This document shows positions 1-5,642 of a DNA stretch of 6,980 nt, piece after piece. Source of the DNA: an uncultured Lachnospiraceae bacterium (GTDB taxonomy: Bacteria > Bacillota > Clostridia > Lachnospirales > Lachnospiraceae); the NCBI GenBank assembly GCA_958405355.1, contig CATYEA010000099.1:1-6980 (forward strand), read 5' to 3'. How positions within the stretch are numbered: the first letter of the stretch is position 1; each line of letters opens with the position of its first letter. The translations under genes and the position numbers were made by a program. Under the pieces are notes generated by a model. That model saw only the letters and a program-made list of their open reading frames with translations, made no database searches and was not told the origin of the DNA.

Positions 1-1
1 C

Positions 2-82
2 GCCATTACAGTCATGGACGCATTGCTGGCTAACATGACCTCTCGTATGGATCGCATCTTAAAATTTTATGAAACATTATAA
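2..82 (+). CDS. C-terminal fragment of an unidentified plus-strand gene
   Basis: The frame starting at base 2 is open from the window edge and ends at TAA (80-82). It gives 26 residues that begin AITVMDALLANM and end in DRILKFYETL. The reading is natural protein, with amphipathic helical character and a mix of hydrophobic and charged residues, and it stops just before a terminator hairpin, as a real gene end would. The fragment is too short to name. The helical ending loosely resembles the last helix of RpiR/SIS-domain sugar regulators, but that is only an impression. It converges on the minus-strand operons. Confidence 0.6.
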   Translation, partial: AITVMDALLANMTSRMDRILKFYETL

Positions 83-93
83 TATATAATATA

Positions 94-120
94 AGAAACG
101 CGCCAATGGCGCGTTTCTCT
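94..120. terminator. Bidirectional intrinsic terminator between convergent genes
   Basis: A perfect 11-bp inverted repeat (arm AGAAACGCGCC at 94-104, complementary arm 108-118) closes on a 3-nt AAT loop. On the plus strand the GC core is followed by TTTCTCT, and on the minus strand by TTTCTTATATT. Either direction therefore gives a GC stem followed by a U-rich tract. It lies 12 bp after the plus-strand stop at 82 and 18 bp after the minus-strand vanY-like stop at 136, so it probably ends transcription for both. Confidence 0.85.
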
Positions 121-135
121 GCATATTATGAGCTA

Positions 136-930
136 TTATTTTTGTTCCACATATTCCTCCAGACATACTCCCAAATCCCGAATGGCTGCGGCATCTTCCC
201 GGCCCACATATCGATAATGCCATGGCTCATAACTGATTCCGGTAATATCCTCTTTATCCTTTGGATACCGAAGAATAAAACCATACTCATAACAATGTTC
301 CATCAGCCACTGCTGGGTCAGTGTATCCTCCTGTGCCTCTTCAAGCCTTTGATTATCCTCGGACACGATATCCAATGCAAGGCCAAGTTCATGCTCACTG
401 GTGCCCGGTACGGCCACCCATTGGGCGGCCTGAACCTTTGCTTCACTTTTAGAATATCCTTTTTTCACATAGCTCGCAATTTCTTCTTCAAAAAGCTGTT
501 CCTGGGTTTCATGACTCCGCCAGGACGAGCATATATAAGGGTCCAACCCTTCTGCTCTGGCATCATCCATCATTTGCTGTAAATCCTCATAAGCCCTGCT
601 GTCAATATTCTGCCCATTTTTTAACTGGACCAGTTCATATTTCCAATCCGATGACATCGGATGATCCGCATTGACCAACGTCAAAAGTCCCGCTGATACA
701 CCGCTGTTATTCCATACTGCGACACCGTCTTCCGGTACACCGTTCTGAGAACCTGAATCCTTCCCATGACCCGATGCCACTCCGGCAACAATATCTTTGA
801 TCCCGAGGAATTGACCGGAAGCATAGATTCTCCCGATGGTAAAGGCTCCCATGATGACAGCTAAAAGAACCAGTACACAAATTAAATACCGTAAAAAACT
901 ATTTATCCATTTTTCTTTTTTTCTTCTCAT
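136..930 (-). CDS. vanY: VanY-like D-alanyl-D-alanine carboxypeptidase, membrane-anchored (peptidase M15B)
   Basis: A 264-residue protein with a cytoplasmic Lys/Arg-rich start (MRRKKEKW), one transmembrane anchor at about residues 13-32, a low-complexity linker (about 50-70) and an extracellular M15B/VanY domain (about 95-260). The zinc metallopeptidase signature is complete. SSWRS at 135-139 matches the S-x-(Y/W)-R-S substrate-pocket motif. SEHELGLALD supplies ligands His180 and Asp187. EPWH supplies the catalytic Glu235 and third ligand His238. The family removes the terminal D-Ala from peptidoglycan stem pentapeptides outside the membrane. The ATG start at 928-930 has GGTGAG at 934-939. 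It is the last gene of the two-component operon, 82 bp after the preceding gene and possibly with its own promoter. VanY alone does not confer glycopeptide resistance, and no vanHAX genes are seen here. The symbol denotes family, not proven resistance function. Confidence 0.9.
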   Translation of the reverse strand: MRRKKEKWINSFLRYLICVLVLLAVIMGAFTIGRIYASGQFLGIKDIVAGVASGHGKDSGSQNGVPEDGVAVWNNSGVSAGLLTLVNADHPMSSDWKYELVQLKNGQNIDSRAYEDLQQMMDDARAEGLDPYICSSWRSHETQEQLFEEEIASYVKKGYSKSEAKVQAAQWVAVPGTSEHELGLALDIVSEDNQRLEEAQEDTLTQQWLMEHCYEYGFILRYPKDKEDITGISYEPWHYRYVGREDAAAIRDLGVCLEEYVEQK

Positions 931-949
931 TTTCTCACCGTCTCTCTTA

Positions 950-1013
950 ATAATAAAGACAGTGTAAAATAAGAAGCCATAAAACCAGCTTCAAAATTCC
1001 TTCAAAGTTGCAT
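950..1013 (-). promoter_or_regulatory. Possible vanY promoter with 11-bp-phased repeats
   Basis: The gap before the vanY-like gene reads, on the minus strand, as four successive 11-mers that each start A(T/A)G: ATGCAACTTTG (1013-1003), AAGGAATTTTG (1002-992), AAGCTGGTTTT (991-981) and ATGGCTTCTTA (980-970). The clearest element is TTTGAAG repeated with an 11-bp period. Tandem half-sites one helical turn apart are the usual operator form for OmpR/PhoB-family regulators. A TATTAT (955-950) could serve as the -10 box, and no good -35 is visible. The first 11-mer shares ATGCAA with the repeats in front of the regulator operon. This is pattern-based inference and the repeats are imperfect. Confidence 0.3.
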
Positions 1014-1669
1014 CATTTTAAACCAATATACATCGGTGCATCGGAACAATTATAAAAATAATCAAATTCCTCCTCAGATAATCCGGTATACTCCTCAAAA
1101 TTTCGAATCAGATCATCCAATTCCACCAAATCTGAATCTTCTGACACGCTATAAGAATCCCAGTACAGATTATACTCATAAATTTGAGATGTTTCCACAT
1201 CCATCAATACATCTGCCATCATCGAAGCAAATTGTAAATTAATCCATATTAGGGACACCGACTGGCTCATATCATTCAAATTCACGTAATTTAATGGTGT
1301 TCCGCTAATAAGCTCACAATCCGATGTATCAAATACCAAAATAGCATCTTTTTCCATAAGCTTCTCCAGTTCCAAACATGCCCTTTCTTTCAGAATATTG
1401 TCATTTTCCACACCGGAAATAATGCCGTCCACCACAGCAACTCCAAAGCCGCCGGACCGTCCATTGACAATGAGATCCAGCTTTTCAGAAACTGACAGAG
1501 TCTTTTTTGAATTCTCCGTCAATACATTTTCCGGAATTTCTTCCGTGACGACCTGGTCCAGCAGCGTCTTTTCCTTAATTTTTGCAAAGAGAGGCGGCAT
1601 AGTCACCAAAAGACATAATATCAAAACAGCTATAAAAACCGGAGCTGTTTTCTTAAACTGCGCCATCAT
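1013..1669 (-). CDS. Membrane-anchored protein of unknown function, third gene of the two-component operon
   Basis: I do not recognise this 218-residue protein. A short basic start (MMAQFKK) leads into one hydrophobic segment at about residues 10-29, either a signal anchor or an uncleaved signal peptide, with no lipobox. The rest should lie outside the membrane. It is acidic towards the end (VSEDSDLVELDD, EEEFDYF) and has a hydrophobic central stretch (about 137-156). Three Cys lie in the predicted outer domain (98, 118, 208). The ATG start is preceded by GGAGGTG at 1674-1680, and the gene overlaps the end of the kinase gene by 17 nt, so translation is probably coupled. Its position between a sensor kinase and a cell-wall carboxypeptidase suggests an accessory envelope protein, perhaps one that modulates the kinase or the peptidase. 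That role is inference from position only. Confidence 0.8.
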   Translation of the reverse strand: MMAQFKKTAPVFIAVLILCLLVTMPPLFAKIKEKTLLDQVVTEEIPENVLTENSKKTLSVSEKLDLIVNGRSGGFGVAVVDGIISGVENDNILKERACLELEKLMEKDAILVFDTSDCELISGTPLNYVNLNDMSQSVSLIWINLQFASMMADVLMDVETSQIYEYNLYWDSYSVSEDSDLVELDDLIRNFEEYTGLSEEEFDYFYNCSDAPMYIGLK

Positions 1670-3107
1670 TGTTCACCTCCGTTAAAAACACCCGCACACA
1701 GGTTCCTACCCCCTGGGTGCTCTCGAAAGTTATGTTTCCATGATGAACTTCCATGATCGCTGTACACACTGCCAGACCAAGTCCGGCTCCGCCCCGTCCC
1801 CGGGAACGCGCCTTATCCACCATATAAAATGCCTCACTGATTTTTGAAAGTTCCTCCGCCGGAATTCCGCATCCATTATCACTGACTGAAATTTCATAAC
1901 CGCCTTTTACCTTTTTCCCTGTCAATATGACCTGGCCGCCGATTCCGTCAATGGCCTTTCGGGCATTATCCAATAAATTGATGCAGACTGTTTTCATTAA
2001 ATCCGGTTCAATATATAGTTTCCCATCCTGAATTTTAGCGATAAACCGGATACCATCTTCCTGCATCGCCGGAAATACCGTATCATAGACAGAAGTCAAA
2101 AACTGCTTTGCCGACACCCGACGCATTTTAAAATCCTGTTTCTTTAAAACCGTAAGCTGCATAAGCTTTTCAGACATAACCTGCAGACGCTTTCCTTCCC
2201 GGACAATCTGGTCAGCTAAGAGAACCGTCTGTTCTTCTGTCATTCTCTTGGAACGGAGCATATCTCCATATCCAATGATGGAAGTCAGGGGCGTTTTCAG
2301 TTCATGCTCAAAATTTCCCACGAACATTTCCTGACGTCTGGCATAATCCTTTAAAGCCTCCATATTTTCTGACAGCCGAACGGCCATCCGGTTAAAATCT
2401 TCCGCCAACTGTCCGATTTCGTCCCTGCTGTTCACCATAACCGGTTTCATATCATTTCCGGCAGCCAGGCGCCGCGTCGCCTGGGAAAGCTGTTGGATCG
2501 GGCGTACCAGCCAATAAGAAATCACGAAAATGACCGCACCGCCCACTAAAAACAACAGCCCCATAATCATAGAAAATGTCCGGGTATAACTGGCCTGATT
2601 TTCAAAAACTTCGGTAATATCCCTGTAATTTTCTATAAAATAATGTTCATTTAAAAGTGTCACCGGGCGGGCGCAATGAATTGTGTATCGATTATCATTT
2701 TTCCGTATTTCATACCCTCTTTCCTGCATACTCAGTGTTTTTATAAGTCCGTCATCGAATCCCGGCTTCCGGCTTCCGCAGATGACTTCTCCCTCATCGC
2801 TGCTGAAAGAAAACGGGATGACACCATCCGTCGTCTGGATCGTCATCGCCTTTGTCAATACTTCTTTATAATTCTTCTCGTTCTCCCCGGGATTTCCCCA
2901 CATAAGGGATATATTTGACATTTCCATAGACCAGGCAAGTCCCTGATTCAAAGAAAAACAAAGCATATCATTTTCCTGCCAGGCCGCCTCGATTTCCCGT
3001 TCCATAGAGTTTTTAAAACTAGAATAAATCAGCACATAACCACTGACACCCACAAAAAATTCGGTAACGAGAATAATACTGAAAAATAATTTCCAAAAAA
3101 ATTTCAC
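1653..3107 (-). CDS. Sensor histidine kinase with HAMP domain (VanS/PhoR-like)
   Basis: A complete 484-residue membrane kinase. TM1 spans about 6-28, an extracellular sensor region about 30-177, and TM2 about 178-200, followed by HAMP (about 200-252). The dimerisation domain has the H-box FEHELKTPLTS with phospho-accepting His268. The ATPase domain has the N-box NLLDNARKA (Asn377, Asn381), the G1 box DNGCGIP (410-416), an F-box around EAFYMVDKARSR (Phe427) and the G2 box GRGGAGLGLAV (437-447). All catalytic boxes are intact. The start is GTG (3105-3107), overlapping the regulator's TGA as GTGA, with a GGAGG site 7 nt upstream inside the regulator's 3' end. This arrangement couples translation of the kinase to that of the regulator. 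The ligand is unknown; envelope or peptidoglycan stress is likely because a VanY-like enzyme lies in the same operon. Its cognate regulator gene carries a premature stop, so the phosphorelay output may be lost or altered. Confidence 0.93.
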   Translation of the reverse strand: MKFFWKLFFSIILVTEFFVGVSGYVLIYSSFKNSMEREIEAAWQENDMLCFSLNQGLAWSMEMSNISLMWGNPGENEKNYKEVLTKAMTIQTTDGVIPFSFSSDEGEVICGSRKPGFDDGLIKTLSMQERGYEIRKNDNRYTIHCARPVTLLNEHYFIENYRDITEVFENQASYTRTFSMIMGLLFLVGGAVIFVISYWLVRPIQQLSQATRRLAAGNDMKPVMVNSRDEIGQLAEDFNRMAVRLSENMEALKDYARRQEMFVGNFEHELKTPLTSIIGYGDMLRSKRMTEEQTVLLADQIVREGKRLQVMSEKLMQLTVLKKQDFKMRRVSAKQFLTSVYDTVFPAMQEDGIRFIAKIQDGKLYIEPDLMKTVCINLLDNARKAIDGIGGQVILTGKKVKGGYEISVSDNGCGIPAEELSKISEAFYMVDKARSRGRGGAGLGLAVCTAIMEVHHGNITFESTQGVGTCVRVFLTEVNNDGAV

Positions 3108-3763
3108 TCATCTACCTCCAGGCGATAGCCAATCTTGTAAACCGGAACAATTTTCGACTCCAATCCGAGTTTTTTCCGCATCCGCTGGACATGCAAATCC
3201 ACCGTCCGGCTTTCGCCCATATACATTTCACCCCAAACACTCTCATAAATTCTGTCACGAAACAGGGCGATATTTTTATTTCTCAAAAAAAGCAATAAAA
3301 TATCATATTCCTTGGCCGTCAAACTGACCGGATGCCCTGCCTTTTTTACCACTCTTGAAAATGTATCCACCGTCACATCATAGACTGACAGCATCCGGGC
3401 GGTTTTATTATACCGCCGCAGAACCGTTTCAATCCGGGCCAGCAGCTCGATAATCTCAAAGGGCTTCACAATATAATCCTCTGCCCCCAGCTTCAGTCCT
3501 TTCACCCGATCCATCACGTCCGATTTGGCTGTCAGAAAAATGACAGGAATATTCATCGGCCGTATATATTCCATTAATTCATAGCCGCTGATCTTTGGCA
3601 GCATGATGTCCAATAGGATCAAATCAAAACTTTCTTTTTCCAATATATCCGCCGCCTCAGCCCCATCCTTCGCACAAACGCAAACATATCCGGCATCCAC
3701 AAGGTTCATGCGGATCAATTATAAAATCGCTTTTTCATCTTCAACAATTAAAATCCGGTTCAC
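3104..3763 (-). pseudogene. OmpR/PhoB-family response regulator interrupted by an in-frame TAA at codon 15
   Basis: From GTG (3763-3761), behind a strong GGGAGGAG site, translation gives MNRILIVEDEKAIL and then TAA (3721-3719). The same frame then continues LIRMNLVDAGY and so on to TGA at 3104. Apart from the stop, it is a normal 219-codon regulator. In full-length numbering, the receiver has the acidic pair Glu8/Asp9, phospho-acceptor Asp52 (LILLDIMLP), Thr78 (FLTAKS) and Lys101 (VKPFE). A winged-helix DNA-binding domain (about 122-216) includes SRTVDLHVQRMRKKLG and ends YKIGYRLE. One base change (for example GAA, CAA or AAA to TAA) explains the stop. A TTG directly after the stop (3718-3716), or the ATG at 3709-3707, could restart translation, but that product of about 201-204 residues would lack strand beta-1 and the Mg-binding acidic pair. 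No decent ribosome site precedes either codon. It could be a true recent pseudogene, a sequencing error, or reinitiation; the intact remainder argues against old decay. Confidence 0.88.
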
Positions 3764-3769
3764 AATTCT

Positions 3770-3777
3770 CTCCTCCC
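3770..3777 (-). promoter_or_regulatory. Strong ribosome binding site fixing the regulator's true GTG start
   Basis: GGGAGGAG on the minus strand lies 6 nt upstream of GTG (3763-3761). No comparable site precedes the downstream TTG at 3718 or ATG at 3709. This supports the view that the ancestral gene began at 3763, so that the TAA at 3721-3719 is an interruption inside the gene and not a feature upstream of it. Confidence 0.85.
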
Positions 3778-3783
3778 TTGCTG

Positions 3784-3816
3784 CCATTTTACATCCTTTT
3801 TGCATCATAATTGCAT
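3784..3816 (-). promoter_or_regulatory. Regulator-operon promoter with three tandem 11-bp repeats
   Basis: On the minus strand three contiguous 11-mers occur: ATGCAATTATG (3816-3806), ATGCAAAAAGG (3805-3795) and ATGTAAAATGG (3794-3784). They share ATG(C/T)AA at exact helical-turn spacing, the usual layout of operators for OmpR/PhoB-type regulators, which suggests autoregulation. TAAAAT (3791-3786), inside the third repeat, differs from the -10 consensus at one base. No consensus -35 lies at the expected distance, and the first two repeats occupy that zone, as in activator-dependent promoters. The predicted leader is short, with the ribosome site almost at its 5' end. The repeats are seen; the regulator and promoter roles are inferred. 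Confidence 0.5.
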
Positions 3817-3820
3817 AATA

Positions 3821-3862
3821 CAAAAAGATGCTGTAAAACAAGTTTCCTCATTCCACAGCATC
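3821..3862 (-). terminator. Intrinsic terminator of the murT-gatD-lactonase operon
   Basis: The minus-strand transcript folds into an unbroken 16-pair stem. Arm GATGCTGTGGAATGAG (3862-3847) pairs with CTTGTTTTACAGCATC (3842-3827) around a GAAA tetraloop, and the stem is followed by UUUUUG (3826-3821). Four of the inner pairs are G-U wobbles, so only the minus-strand RNA can form the full helix; the plus-strand RNA would keep just the outer 8 pairs and a few inner ones. It begins 8 nt after the lactonase stop and abuts the promoter repeats of the next operon. Confidence 0.9.
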
Positions 3863-3870
3863 ATTCATCT

Positions 3871-4914
3871 CTATTTCAGTTTTTTTACTTCAATACAGGT
3901 CGGGCAAGGTACATGAACCGGTTTACCTTTCATGTAAATATAACCTTTTTCATAATTGACACCAAATATAGTAATCGAATCGGATTCCTGATTCACAGAA
4001 GCAAAATGTTTATTATCCGGGAACAGGTAAATATCCCTAGGATAAATACCGCTGACCGGAAGCACACAGAGCTTATCCATTTTCTTTTCAGCACCAATAT
4101 TATAAATAGCCACGCTGTTATCTCCTGAGTTCGTCACGAAAAGATACTGGTCGTTATCTGTAATTTTTAATGTTACCGCACAGTTATCTTCTGTAAATTT
4201 CGGCGGCAGCGTGGACTGCTGATCCAGTTTTTCAAAGACCGGACCTTTTTTTCCCATTTTATAAGCATATTCTGTCACCATGTTGGCGTTCTCGTGGGTC
4301 AGATAAACATATTTTTTATCATTGGAAAAGATAATATGTTTCGGCCCGGAATCGATTTCACAGCGGATAATATCTTTCAGACAAATTTTTCCATGAACCC
4401 GGTCAAATTCATAAACCTTAATCTGATCCATTCCCAAATCCACCGCAAGAATATGCTTTTCATCCGGAGTAAACAGGGCACAGTTTACATGACAGCGATT
4501 GTTTCTGGAAATAACACTGCCAGGACTTTTCATAAAGACCTCATCCGTCACTTCTCCGACAGTACCGTCCGGATTAATCCGTGAAATAGTCAGTTTCCCA
4601 TCATAATATCCGGCGCTGACCAGATATTCATTGGCCGAATCCACCTGCAGATAACACGGACGCAGCCCCTGGACCGAATGCCGGTTCAGATATTCCAGAC
4701 TTCCATCCGAAAGAACTTTAAATGCTGCCACCCCTTCATCACAGTTGGAATATAAATACTCTCCATTTGCAGAAAGTCTCAGAAAGGATGGATTTGTAAT
4801 CTCCACAACGCCCTGTTCGATCAACACCGGCTCGTCCCCGCTAAAATCATACATATAGATGCCTTTACTCTCTCCACGGGTATAAGACCCTACATAAGCT
4901 CTGTATTTATCCAT
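3871..4914 (-). CDS. Lactonase-family seven-bladed beta-propeller protein (6-phosphogluconolactonase-like)
   Basis: A 347-residue cytosolic protein (no signal peptide) of the Lactonase/YbhE family, at that family's usual length. It opens with the blade-1 pattern AYVGSYTRGESKGIY (6-20) and shows recurring propeller strands: LVSAGYYDGKLTI, ILAVDLGMDQIKVY, VYLTHENANMVTEY, LFVTNSGDNSVAIY and ASVNQESDSITIF. His142 in CHVNCALFTPDEKH matches the family's conserved HxH region. GPKH (190-193) stands where GPRH is usual, and NSG (262-264) where many members have NRG. Family members hydrolyse 6-phosphogluconolactone or related lactones, but assignment within the family is unreliable. It has ten Cys, including CPTC (337-340) near the end. 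The start is ATG (4914-4912) with AGGAGG 6 nt upstream, 13 bp after the gatD-like stop. Co-transcription with murT/gatD genes hints at a cell-wall or sugar-metabolite role, unproven. Confidence 0.85.
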   Translation of the reverse strand: MDKYRAYVGSYTRGESKGIYMYDFSGDEPVLIEQGVVEITNPSFLRLSANGEYLYSNCDEGVAAFKVLSDGSLEYLNRHSVQGLRPCYLQVDSANEYLVSAGYYDGKLTISRINPDGTVGEVTDEVFMKSPGSVISRNNRCHVNCALFTPDEKHILAVDLGMDQIKVYEFDRVHGKICLKDIIRCEIDSGPKHIIFSNDKKYVYLTHENANMVTEYAYKMGKKGPVFEKLDQQSTLPPKFTEDNCAVTLKITDNDQYLFVTNSGDNSVAIYNIGAEKKMDKLCVLPVSGIYPRDIYLFPDNKHFASVNQESDSITIFGVNYEKGYIYMKGKPVHVPCPTCIEVKKLK

Positions 4915-4920
4915 GTTCTT

Positions 4921-4926
4921 CCTCCT
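4921..4926 (-). promoter_or_regulatory. Ribosome binding site deciding the lactonase start
   Basis: AGGAGG lies 6 nt before ATG (4914-4912) and directly after the gatD-like TAG (4930-4928). The frame remains open upstream to a TTG at 4962-4960 inside the gatD-like gene, but that codon has no such site. The family also begins at MDKYRAYVGSY-like sequence, so the shorter start is preferred. Confidence 0.85.
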
Positions 4927-4927
4927 A

Positions 4928-5641
4928 CTATTCCTTTTCCATAGCTGTCCGTTTATTTTCAAATTCTGTCAAACGCTGATGATAAGCGTCCTTCATCGCC
5001 TCGGCGTAGGCCAGCTTCGGCTTCTCAATCCCCATATGATACATCAGATACTGGGTAAAATATGGATTCATGACCAGTAATGGCCCTACCAAATAAGTAC
5101 CGATAAAATTTCTGCGCCGCACACCCTCATAACGGGATGATTTGTTAATGCCAATCCCCCGGATGGTCTTGGCAAAATAGCAATTCTCATTCGCGCCATA
5201 GGCCATGGTAAACTGGCTCTTACATCCAACCACTTTACGCTCATTGAATTCACCGTAGAAATTTCCGTTAAACCGGTGATTATAATCTCTCACTGCGGAA
5301 AAATCAAAAATATTCACTCCCGGAATCACCCGGTCGCCGTCAATGATCTCACGAAATAATACTTCCATGGCATTTCCCGTGAACAGGAAACAAACTTTTT
5401 CCTGAATCAATTCTTCAATCCGTTCTTTATAAGGCATCAGCTTGCGGATGACCTTTTCCTGAGCCCGTTCCGTCATCGGTCCCATATAGATAAGATTTGG
5501 CTTTTCTGTCACAAATAACGGTTCACTGTTCATGGATGTCTCGATGAACTCCGCATCCGGCAGGCAGGCCTTTAAATACATCATATTACCGTAATCTCCA
5601 AAGAGGTTGCAATATTCCGGAAATAATATTTCTATTTTCAT
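4928..5641 (-). CDS. GatD-like class I glutamine amidotransferase subunit lacking the catalytic residues
   Basis: A 237-residue homologue of GatD (CobB/CobQ-type GATase), co-linear with S. aureus GatD as I remember it: CNLFGDYGNMMYL (11-23), YMGPMTERAQ (52-61), a nucleophile-elbow region FTGNAMEVL (87-95), VVGCKSQFTMAYG (137-149) and GTYLVGPLLVMNP (181-193). The active residues are gone. The elbow C-G-G-Y-Q is G-N-A-M-E, so Cys94 corresponds to Gly89. GTYLHGP is GTYLVGP, so His189 corresponds to Val185. ENHGGR becomes KSQFTM, so Arg128 corresponds to Met146. Cys84 lies five residues early and is not at the nucleophile position. Glutaminase activity is therefore not expected, although the fold and the interface-like segments persist. 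The ATG follows the murT-like TAA by a single base, with a GGGGG-containing ribosome site, so the two subunits are probably made together. The family call is firm; the present function is unknown. Confidence 0.88.
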   Translation of the reverse strand: MKIEILFPEYCNLFGDYGNMMYLKACLPDAEFIETSMNSEPLFVTEKPNLIYMGPMTERAQEKVIRKLMPYKERIEELIQEKVCFLFTGNAMEVLFREIIDGDRVIPGVNIFDFSAVRDYNHRFNGNFYGEFNERKVVGCKSQFTMAYGANENCYFAKTIRGIGINKSSRYEGVRRRNFIGTYLVGPLLVMNPYFTQYLMYHMGIEKPKLAYAEAMKDAYHQRLTEFENKRTAMEKE

Positions 5642-5642
5642 C

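Noticed and set aside
83..135. AT-rich run (TATAATATATAATAT) as a promoter
   Set aside because: It sits between two converging gene ends and merges with the terminator U-tract. No gene starts downstream on either strand.
106..582. Plus-strand open frame of 158 codons
   Set aside because: It lies antisense to the vanY-like gene, begins inside the terminator hairpin, has no ribosome site and reads as unstructured shadow sequence.
973..992. Small hairpin GAAGC/GCTTC with a following TTATTTT as a terminator before vanY
   Set aside because: It has only five Watson-Crick pairs plus two wobbles and a broken U-tract. It is too weak to call, and the same bases are better explained as phased repeats.
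3104..3718. Response regulator annotated as a complete 204-residue gene from TTG
   Set aside because: The TTG has no ribosome site, directly follows a TAA, and skips the first receiver strand and acidic pair that are encoded in the same frame upstream behind a strong site.
4915..4962. A 16-residue N-terminal extension of the lactonase from a TTG inside the gatD-like gene
   Set aside because: No ribosome site precedes it, it overlaps gatD, and the extension (MKINGQLWKRNSRRKN) does not resemble the family start. The ATG at 4914 has AGGAGG at ideal spacing.
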